Origin: Mytilisepta virgata | Lineage: Eukaryota > Mollusca > Bivalvia > Mytilida > Mytilidae | NCBI GenBank assembly: GCA_028015205.1 | Contig: CM051516.1 | Span: 32,502,230 to 32,566,229, forward strand | Reading direction: 5' to 3' | DNA length: 64,000 nt | Shown: positions 55,499 through 64,000 of the stretch, piece after piece | Layout of the letters: each line of letters opens with the position of its first letter | Position numbering within the stretch: the first letter of the stretch is position 1 | Made by a program: the position numbers and the translations under genes | Notes under the pieces: generated by a model | Seen by the model: only the letters and a program-made list of their open reading frames with translations | The model's database searches: none | Told to the model about the DNA's origin: nothing

Positions 55499-56329
55499 TA
55501 TATTATATAACTTGAAAAACTGAAACTCTAGCATTTACTTGGGTGATTGATATACTGCTCGTGCTTTAGTCAAACAAATCTGGGAATCTAGTATTTGCAG
55601 ATTTGTTTGTGTATTGCTCTAGACGTATCAAAGGCTAAAACAGAAGCAACAGAGTCTCCTGGCGTAATTGTAACTATCGCTTGTCAGATAGTCCCGCCAA
55701 TATGAAAATTATAGTTGACTACACGTCCAATCAAACTACGTCAAATCTGAAACTCGAGTCAGCAATACTCATTAGCTGACACATTCAGTTGTATACTTCC
55801 TAATTGACAGGGTTGCACATTGTAAAAAAACTTGCACATACCCTGGAATAGTGTACAACCCATAAATGGCGAATCAAAGAAGGTTCAATAGAAACAACAA
55901 AAAGGCTAGAAACATTAAAAAGTTTAAAGCCTACAAAAACCTAAAACAAAATCACAAGCAGAAAATCCCTCTTGAACTGTACTAAACATGTCGTCAAGAA
56001 AATTGAGACATTGAAACCTTGGTATTATGAAAGGGGCTAAATTTCGTCCCAACCGATAAAACATAGGAAAAACAATTAATGAAAGACTTTGGGATATTTG
56101 AAAGAGGACTAAGATTACCACATTTCTTTCACAATAACCCTAATATTTCGATGAAAAATCACCCTTTTAGGGACCGTGCAATATTTATCAGGCAGGTGGG
56201 ACCGGTGCAAAATGCAGTAGGACACATATTTTTTTTTAGGACTCCATTTTTTTCATTCTTACAAGTGATAGGACAGCAAATTTTTTATATTTACTTTAGA
56301 AAACAAAAAAAAAAACATGTACGATAACT
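55499..56329. other. Non-coding
   Basis: No gene or repeat was recognised with confidence. Confidence 0.3.
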
Positions 56330-57545
56330 AATTAAAACAAGAGTGGACACACAAAAATGTCTCGCCTGTTGTGTATTTCTAATGAAGTAAATGCTATCAG
56401 TACCCGAAAAACAGAGCAAAATACAAAAACTTAACTATAACCACTGAACGATGAAAATGAGGTCAAGGTCAGATTACTCATGTCAGTTGGACATGTACAC
56501 CTTAAAATCCTTCCATACACCAAATATAGTAGACCTATTGCATACAGTATTCGAAAAACAGGCCAAAACACAAAAACTTAACTATAACCACTGAACCATG
56601 AAAATGAGGTCAAGGTCAGATGACACCTGCCAGTTGGACATTTACACCTTACAATCCTTCCATACACCAAATATAGTAGACCTATTGCATACAGTATTCG
56701 AAAAACAGGCCAAAACACAAAAACTTAACTATAAGCTCTAAACCATGAAAATGAGGCCAAGGTCAGATGACACCTGCCAGTTTCACATGTACACCTTACA
56801 ATCCTTCCATACACCAAATATACTAGACCTATTGCATACAGTAGTCGAAAAACAGTCCAAAACACAAAAACTTAACTATAACCACTGAACCATGAAATGA
56901 GGTCAAGGTCAGATGACACCTGCCAGTTGGACATGTACATCTTACAGTCCTTCCATACACCAAATATAGTAGACCTATTGCATACAGTATTCGAAAAACA
57001 GGCCAAAACACAAAAACTTAACTATAACCACTGAACCATGAACATGAAGTCAAGGTCAGATGACACCTGCCAGTTGGACATGTACACCTTACAACCCTTC
57101 CATACACCAAATATACTAGGCCTATTGCTTATAGTATCTGAGATATGGACTTGACCATCAAAACTTAACGTTGTTCACTGATCCGTGAAATGCGGTCGAG
57201 GTCAATTGAAAACTCTGATGGGGATGAGAACCTTGCAAGGTACGCACATACCAAATATAGTTATCCTATTACTAATAATAAGAGAGAAACTAACATTACA
57301 AAAAATCTTAACTTTTTTTTCAAGTAGTCACTGAACCATGAAAATGAGGTCAAGGACAATGTACATAGGACAGACGGAAACTTCGTAACATAAGGCATCT
57401 ATATACAAAGTATAAAGCATCCAGGTCTTCCACCTTCTAAAATATAAAGTTTTTAAGCAGTTAGTTAACGCCGCCGCCGCCGATCACTATCCCTATGTCG
57501 AGCTTTCTGCGACTAAAGTCACAGGCTCGACAAAAACTATCCGCC
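56330..57545 (+). repeat. 147-bp tandem array with an AGGTCA-AGGTCA motif per unit
   Basis: The unit runs AAAAACAGGCCAAAACACAA, AAACTTAACTATAACCACTG, AACCATGAAAATGAGGTCAA, then GGTCAGATGACACCTGCCAG and CCAAATATAGTAGACCTATT. The AGGTCAAGGTCA core or a variant starts at 56460, 56607, 56754, 56900, 57047, 57193 and 57347, giving spacings of 147, 147, 146, 147, 146 and 154. Outer parts (ACAAGAGTGGACACACAAAA at 56338, GCCGCCGCCGCCGATCACTA near 57472) look like the ends of a larger element. Confidence 0.9.
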
Positions 57546-57984
57546 TCGCTTCGCTCGACAAATAAAGCAAGATTCCTTTTCCATTAAACCCTAATAATCT
57601 GAAATAGACAGCTGATACCATACAGCCATGCATAACTATTCTCTATACCGTTTGTCACACTGTTATCTTTATTGCTGGACTATTAGTACCACGCTGGGGA
57701 TATTTATACTACTAAGTACATATTACTCTTACTACCAATCAAGTTTCATTGTATTGCAATGAAATTATAAAAAATCTGAACACTTTATTTGTAGATTAAA
57801 CCATACCTAAATTGTATATCTGACAACTCACATAGTAAACTTTAAAAAATAAAGCATTTTGTTTTGTCTTGTATCAGATATAAATCATAATAAATATTTA
57901 TCCTTAGTATATATTTTTTTGCAAGGATTCATTATATTTAAATTTATATTTTAAAAAGTACAGGTACTTCACTTTTTACATTAA
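57546..57984. other. Non-coding, AT-rich
   Basis: No gene or repeat was recognised. Confidence 0.3.
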
Positions 57985-59100
57985 ATTACACTTCAGGTGT
58001 GAAAAAACGCAATACCTGTGTCAATCAGGAAATTTTGGTTTAAATGAAAACAACATTTATGCCGCGATAGCGACCGAAAAAAATAGGCAGTATCAAACAT
58101 TTCATCCTAGTCCCCCCCCCCCCCCAAAAAAAAAAAAAAAAAAAAAATTAAATGGTTGTTCCCTAATAGAGTGCACTTTAATTTAGTAAAGAATCATTGC
58201 TTTATAAAAATGAAACATCAAAGGAGCAGAACGCTATTATACAAGATTTATCAAATTGCATTATATAGACCTAAACAAGATACGTAATATGTAGTTCAAG
58301 GTGACATACATGTATTATGGCTGGACTCACAAACAGTATAGTACAAAAAATATGAAAATAAAGTTATTTTTGTATTATTGTACATATTTATTTACGGAAT
58401 AAACATTTCAAAGAGACCATTTATTGCTTCTATTACTAGTATTACTATTGCTCATCTTAGTATTTTTGACTAATCTCCCCTCAATTACATCATTTGCACA
58501 ACCTCAATTTTACAGTTGATTGGTTTTGATAAATTTATGTCATATTATTTGTGATGAGGTCCTTTATCAGGGTCTATAAGTATATGTTAACTACATTATG
58601 TGTAAACATACATTGGAAGATACCTGACATGTCAGTTTCCCAGCTATCACTCCACCTTGACCTCGTTTTCATGGTCATGTGACTTTAAAAACATTGTTTC
58701 TCAATAACTATAATGGATAGATATACAATATTTGGTGTGTAGACACATAAGAAGGTGAACGTGTCTGACAGGTATCACTTGACATAGACCTTAATTTCAC
58801 CTTTGATTGACTATGATATATTTGTGTAACATTTTCGTAATTAAGTCAGTTTTTTCAGTAACTATAAGGGATATTTATGTCAATTATATTTTGTGATCGA
58901 TATATTGGAAGGTTTACATTTCATTCTGGCAGGTGTTACTTGACTTTGACCTCACTTTCACGGTACCGTGACTTGCGTCAATATTTTGTTTCAATAATTT
59001 TAAATAATTTGCTGTGTATGTGAATTGTATTCAGTCTGGCAAACCATTATACAAATACGCATTGTAAGTAGTACTATTTCTGTGTAGCAACACTAAATAT
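57985..59100 (+). repeat. Duplicated segment, copy 2
   Basis: Direct-orientation partner of 54287-55075, with an extra stretch at about 58190-58560 and a C run followed by an A run (about 58113-58147). The ends match: TTACACTTCAGGTGTGAAAA on the left, AACCATTATACAAATACGCA on the right. Non-coding. Confidence 0.75.
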
Positions 59101-61500
59101 TTTCCTGCATAGAACATAAAATGATTACAAAATTCTAAACGCACACATTAAGTATAAACTTTTTTAAATGTATGCTTTCCAACATATTGCATTCTGTGTA
59201 AGGCTTTACATTCAAATATTTCATTTAGATTCATTTGCTCTTCATAGTCAAAGGTCATAGACAAAGTAACTTTGAACAATGATTATTCACAAGGATACCA
59301 ATGTTACAAATACAGCTGATATCCATGCAAGTCATGTGCCGATCATATTGACAAGGAAAATATTGTTTTACAAATCTCTTAAACAGCTATTTGTGGAAGT
59401 ACAAAAATGTAATCATAGACTGTTCCTAAACATGATAAATAAATCATTTCACACATGTTGGCAGAAACTAATAATACAATGATTATTTTTGCGGAACGGA
59501 AATCCTTTGCTTCTTTTGAAGCAATTTTTACTTGTTTCTTGTTAGATCGATCTTGATGTGCGTTACATGTAGTTACTGACAATGTTTTATTTCGAGGGAT
59601 GCAATCATGGTCTAATACCAAATTTTCCTGTTTTAGTGTCTATATTTCATGGTCTGATCAGGATGAATTTGACACCAATATGATACATGTATCAACTCTC
59701 TATAATTGAAGAAAAATATTTTAGGTTAGGGTAGACTGTCCCGGTAAACAGAAAAGAAAAAATACTTAATATGTTTATCTGTTCAATAATTATCTTTTAC
59801 AACAAGGGGTTGAAAATGTACGTTGTTGGTAAAACCTGAAATCGTGTTCGTTCTCCCATCCAAATTTGGTAAAGAGAAGTGACAATAAGATCCTATTACA
59901 AACAAATACTAGACTTTTCCTGTAGCCTGTATACCTCACCTGGCAAAAGCTCGACGATGATATTTGCTGATTTTTACAGTAACATTCACCAAAGGGACTA
60001 CTTCAACAAAGATTGGTCTAAATTACCCCAATAGTCTAAGAGAACACCGAAAAAGGTTTTCTGTTTTAAATATGTTTTCTATTCTTAGTAGCAACAGTCA
60101 TAGTGATCAAAGGTCTAGATTCCAGTTATAATTTCGAAAGGGGGCCACTACGCCAGATTTTGATCCACAGTACTTTAGATCGAGGGTTAAATTAAACTCT
60201 TTGCTTAAAGCAAAAAAAAAACAAAAACTCCGCTGCTGCAGACGTAGTTCGGTCTGAATATCAATGTTAGACTTACATAGTAGGCCAGTGTAACATCCTT
60301 ACAGGATCAATAAAACAGCCGCATCTCAGACCAAAAAGATTGGGACGGTCATAGGTCTCCACAAAGTATACAAATGTACAAGTTTAGCATGCGTTAAATG
60401 TACTACGTACTTCCTAGTTCTGATTTTTCTTCCGTGTCACGATTATGTAGTGAGGAACGCCCTTCGCTTATTTAAAATGCGCACATAATAATTGAATCCA
60501 GTGATCTGTTAAATTGTTGAAAATAAGGTAAGTTATTTATTACTTTTTAACTATACAAATGGATATTTTCCAAATAAAAAAGTGAAATGTTTTGATATGA
60601 ACACTGTTTAAAAGAAATAAGAGCACTGAAACTGGATAATTAATAGGTTAATCGCCTCCATTTTTTATGGCAGGGAGCAGTTAATTACGTCCAACAAAAA
60701 CTTCAAGGAGAGTAAACTAAAATTACTGGGAGTATTTAACCACTAGATATGGATTTCTTGAGGGCTAATCTTGATAAACAATAACATGAATACCAGCACA
60801 TGGTTTGAAATTAAAAAAACTACTCAAAGCTTGACAGGTAGATTGTTGTCCCTCAAATGCCATATGTACTGATTTGTATTCGTACTGTACTATATATCCC
60901 ACCGATTTCAGAAAGTGGATTTTTTGCATTGATATTATAATGGCTGGATCAGTAGGCCTGATATCAGCTTTAAACCAGAGACATACGACTTCCAAATTCA
61001 GGCCTCCTTAATTGTTAAATTTTCAGTCATGTCCTCTCAAACACTGGTGTATGAAGTTGTGCGTAGTAATAATTCTATGCTACCTGTGTTATGTTAATTG
61101 TAGCATATACATGTAGACTATTTTTTGTAGTCTTATAGATACATTTGTAGGGAAACTGTAAACAAACCAGTTTATTATTAATGGATTTTTTGTCAAACTT
61201 TAGGCATGCATGTTTGGTATCAAAAGGGTTTTTCATCAATATTTTTACAGTAGGATTACATTGTTATTTTTAGACTTTATACATTCACCAAGACAACACC
61301 ATGAACTTCCAACTTCACTATTGTGAAGTAATGCCATTGTACCTATAAGATAAAGGGCAAAATGAATAATTAGCATGAGTATGTTAACAACCTCAAATGA
61401 GTATATTTTTGCATTTTTAGAGTCTTAAGGATTATGCATGAAGGATTCAATAAATAACATGTGGAGATAAATTATGTACATTCAACTATTACACTGAAAA
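59101..61500. other. Non-coding, AT-rich
   Basis: Open frames of 67-80 codons here lack motifs, start context or splice sites. No mobile element was recognised. Confidence 0.35.
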
Positions 61501-61769
61501 CATAGACAACAGCGAAAACAGGCGAGACACTGGGTTCCAATGAACCCGTACGTTTTTTTTTATTTAACCAACATATTTCTTTTTTTATGAACATATATTT
61601 AATTTTCATGACTAATTATTTATTGCTATGAACATATATTTTATATTTTGTGAATATTGATACGCCATAGTCATCAATGCTTTTAAAATTGGTGTAATAA
61701 AAAGGACAAGTATACCTAAAGAGCAAATCCAAAAAACGTAATCCATTGGACAGACAACCCCGGGAAGAC

Positions 61770-61935
61770 AAATGAACAACCTCAATCACAACAAATGAAC
61801 AAAGAAACTAAAAACCAATGAACAACACGAACTCCCATAAAACCCATGAGTGAACCCAGGTGCTCCGGAAGGGTAAGCAGTTCCTGCTCCGTATACGGCA
61901 CACGTCGTGAAGTTCAACAAAGTCAATCCGGTGGA
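61770..61935 (-). repeat. Dispersed retroelement-tail repeat, copy 5
   Basis: On plus: ACGAACTCCCATAAAACCCA, GAGTGAACCCAGGTGCTCCG and GTAAGCAGTTCCTGCTCCGT, matching the reverse complement of 334-440 closely. The 65-codon minus frame across it belongs to the repeat. Confidence 0.7.
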
Positions 61936-62650
61936 AGTCACAAATCGGTGGACGCACAATTCTTATATGAACAATTTTGAACAAACTCATATTTTTCTGT
62001 ATCATCCTTATGATAAAAACCTGCCAAAGTCATGAAAGTTTTTACTTTTTAGTCTAAGTCAAGTAAGATGGATGTCATACTGGACCCCATTGGAAATAAT
62101 ATGGCTTTCATGGGTTATCCTGAATAAATTTCAACATAATTTTTTATTCTTATTTTTCAATGATTAATTGTAGTATTGGAATACATGATTATAAACTCTA
62201 ATTAATAAATCATAAAATTTTAGGCTGTGATGAATGAAATATCTTCCCTTATCAACTATGTTCACTTTTACTGCTATGCATTATTTTACTCTGTCTTATA
62301 AATTATATTTGTACTGTTTCTTGATATTTGATCAAAATATATCCAACATTCTTACCTTTTTTAATTTAATATAATAAAAATGAGTCATTTTTACTCCCGG
62401 TATGAAGGAAGATTTATCATATGGTTCATTTAAATTGTCCCCCAATAAATACATGTATATTGTAAAATATAAACTCATAAAAACAATTTATTTAACCTAC
62501 TGTATGGGCAACAGAAATGAGAAAGTCGTTTTTCTATGATTTTCTTGAGGAGCAAACGAAAAAAATTTAAAAATATGTGGCTTACGTTATTCCTTTTGAT
62601 AGTCGTAACTAAATACAGGTCGCTTTTTCGATCTTTGAGTGACCCCTTTG
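61936..62650. other. Non-coding, AT-rich
   Basis: Upstream flank of the gene starting near 62.7 kb. No repeats of note. Confidence 0.3.
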
Positions 62651-62659
62651 AGGTACACC

Positions 62660-62708
62660 CACATTTTGTGTAAATCGTGTACGAGGCGTGGTTTCCAATG
62701 TAAACAAG
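62660..62708 (+). promoter_or_regulatory. Candidate promoter and 5' UTR of the HTH-type gene
   Basis: Base composition becomes less AT-rich and CpG-containing from about 62640. CAAGATGGCGAATGAC at 62705-62720 resembles a YY1 site at a transcript start, and GCCGGAAGAAC is ETS-like. CACGTG lies at about 62752. These are motif matches only. Confidence 0.3.
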
Positions 62709-62810
62709 ATGGCGAATGACGCCGGAAGAACGACTTTACGCATGCATGTCGCACGTGTGAATCGATTCACGCACAGGGGTGTTTTGAAATTTCGTCGTTG
62801 CGCAAGATGA
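62709..62810 (+). CDS. 33-codon upstream ORF overlapping the main start by ATGA
   Basis: ATG at 62709-62711 opens MANDAGRTTLRMHVARVNRF and stops with TGA at 62808-62810. That TGA overlaps the ATG of the next frame (62807-62809) in the arrangement ATGA. The ORF could be a translation-control uORF allowing termination-reinitiation. Alternatively it is the true N-terminus of a spliced product in another frame. No motif is seen in its basic peptide. Confidence 0.35.
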   Translation: MANDAGRTTLRMHVARVNRFTHRGVLKFRRCAR

Positions 62811-62956
62811 AGATTACCAAAGAAGTAGAGGAATGCATCAGAAGAAAAAACACAAGGTATGCTCCAGAGATATCATACGAGTTTCCACAGAAAAGAATAG
62901 CTAAGGCTTTAAACGTATCTAAATCTGCTGTGTCCAAAGCTTTACATGAAAAGAAA
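62807..62956 (+). CDS. First coding exon of a helix-turn-helix-like protein
   Basis: From ATG at 62807 the frame reads MKITKEVEECIRRKNTRYAP and later KRIAKALNVSKSAVSKALHE. RIAKxLNVSxSxVSKAL is a helix-turn-helix pattern as in Psq/CENP-B-type or transposase N-terminal domains. The exon likely ends at the donor AAAG|GTAATCC near 62956. The frame beyond it becomes proline/lysine-rich and then AT-rich intron-like. The listed TTG start at 62798 is upstream of this ATG. Continuing exons were not recognised before the window end. It could be a host DNA-binding gene or a pogo-type transposon start. Confidence 0.45.
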
Positions 62957-63039
62957 GGTAATCCCCCCGCCCCGCCAAAAAAAGCCCAGAAAAAAGTTTG
63001 TATGTACTTATTTTATAAATATGTAATTATATAATTATT

Positions 63040-64000
63040 AAATAAAATGTCCATGGTGTATATATATACCTGCTGCATAAGCAATAAAAATGAAACTACA
63101 CACTGAATTAATTGTATCAAATATTTAAATCTACTGTTAAAAAAGACACCCTATACAAATAAATCTAGGAAATAAATAAATAATAATAAAAAAAATAATA
63201 ACAATAACAAACTAAAAAATAATTAAATACTCACCCTCTTTTAAAAAAAAATACAAACACACACACACAAAAAAAATTACCTCGCTTTATACCAGATCTG
63301 CGGTTATATAACTTCATGTTCATGTTCAATCAAAGGGGCTTGTCGTAAAACTATCCATGTGCCACTACGAAAACAATCTTAGTGACAAGCCCCTGTGGTC
63401 ATAAGATAGAATTCACAAATCTTTCAACCATGTATTGAAAGACTTCTATCCCCTATAGTCTTCAACACAGAGAGTACTTGAAAACAATCATCTGATTGAT
63501 TTAGCATATTGAGTTCAAATAATCTGCTAAATAATGGGAAAGATGTAGGGATGTCCCAAGTATGTCCCAAGACTGTGCTGTTCATTGTAAAATATAAGTA
63601 AAATTTTTCACGATTAATTTTATTTTTTTATATTATGTAGCGGGACATATCGTAATATATTTTATAGGAACTCAGGTAGTAAGATTAGTTTTTCACATAA
63701 TTTGGCAGTCTAATTGTATCAAATATATATATTTTTTTCAATGTCCAATCCTTGTTTACCGTTTTATACAAGAAATTTAACTGCCCTTTGTCATAATTAT
63801 TAATCAGATGAGACAGTTTTTTTTAACCCACAACACTCAAAAGTGGTATAAATAACATTAATTTTCAGCCTTTATTAGTCTCTTTCAGCACAACAGTCTG
63901 TTAAAGCATACTTTAAAATGTTCTTCGGTATCTTATGTAGATTGGATGTTATATTCTTGATTGTTTTTCCAAACCTTTTTTTCCTCACATTTAACAAGTG
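63040..64000. other. AT-rich, probable intron; short inverted repeat
   Basis: CAAAGGGGCTTGTC (63331-63344) and GACAAGCCCCTGTG (63384-63397) form a hairpin with arms of about 13 bp. GATGTCCCAAGTATGTCCCAAG near 63552 is a short direct repeat. No coding sequence was recognised. Confidence 0.4.

Noticed and set aside
54287..59100. The duplicated segment as LTRs of a retrovirus-like element
   Set aside because: No TG...CA ends, primer-binding site, polypurine tract or gag/pol sequence between them was seen.

Overview
The window looks like nuclear DNA of an invertebrate animal, most likely a bivalve mollusc (mytilid-like). It is AT-rich, gene-poor and packed with decayed transposons of animal type (Ty3/Gypsy, LINE, piggyBac, Tc1, Mutator-like, hAT and pogo MITEs, tRNA-derived SINEs) and with dispersed 'GGTGAGCTA' and 'CGGCCATCTTG' repeats that I associate with mollusc genomes. 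The species assignment is inference. The intron signals, the coding style and the absence of bacterial operon structure are seen directly.

The main gene is on the minus strand, 50353 to 39065. Three coding exons with good splice signals and matching phases join into one protein of about 1,620 residues. Its order is a HEPN-like domain with the RNxxxH motif, a long coiled coil, an NB-ARC (STAND) ATPase, canonical TPRs, a right-handed parallel beta-helix with a cysteine-rich insert, a MYND zinc finger and an unrecognised C-terminal module. One apparent single-base frameshift near 41620 splits the large last exon into two open frames. The ATG at 43350 lies upstream of a splice acceptor and is probably intronic. 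The layout resembles an NLR-type innate-immune switch: candidate RNase effector, ATPase switch and a sensor half. I regard it as the most interesting locus here.

Region by region. 1-3.8 kb: the tail of a reverse transcriptase, then a decayed Ty3/Gypsy element on the minus strand in which the integrase precedes the reverse transcriptase (Gmr1-like order). 3.8-8.6 kb: a dispersed repeat, a BED zinc-finger remnant, hairpins and X-box-like motifs. 8.56-11.2 kb: a tandem cluster of ETS, CRE, NRF1 and E2F-type motifs, then two minisatellite blocks flanking a zinc-finger gene remnant broken by two in-frame stops. 12.4-16.3 kb: a tandem array, a pogo-like MITE and repeat modules. 17-19.3 kb: nested palindromes, a Mutator-like transposase end between inverted subrepeat arrays, and a MITE with perfect 26-bp inverted ends. 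20.1-26 kb: two piggyBac remnants and a LINE tail. 27.5-28.1 kb: a tRNA-derived SINE and a Tc1 remnant. 30-31.4 kb: an inverted-repeat element and an 847-bp hAT-like fold-back element with an 8-bp target duplication. 32.4-33.5 kb: a LINE remnant. 34.6-38.5 kb: tandem repeats, a SINE and retroelement tails.

39-50.4 kb is the HEPN/NB-ARC gene, with introns filled by dispersed repeats. 51-59.1 kb holds repeat arrays, including a 147-bp tandem array carrying an AGGTCA direct repeat in every unit and a roughly 0.8-1.1 kb duplicated segment. A weak candidate first exon of a plus-strand gene lies at 52.4 kb. At 62.7-63.0 kb another plus-strand first exon, preceded by an overlapping upstream ORF and encoding a helix-turn-helix-like protein, runs towards the right edge.
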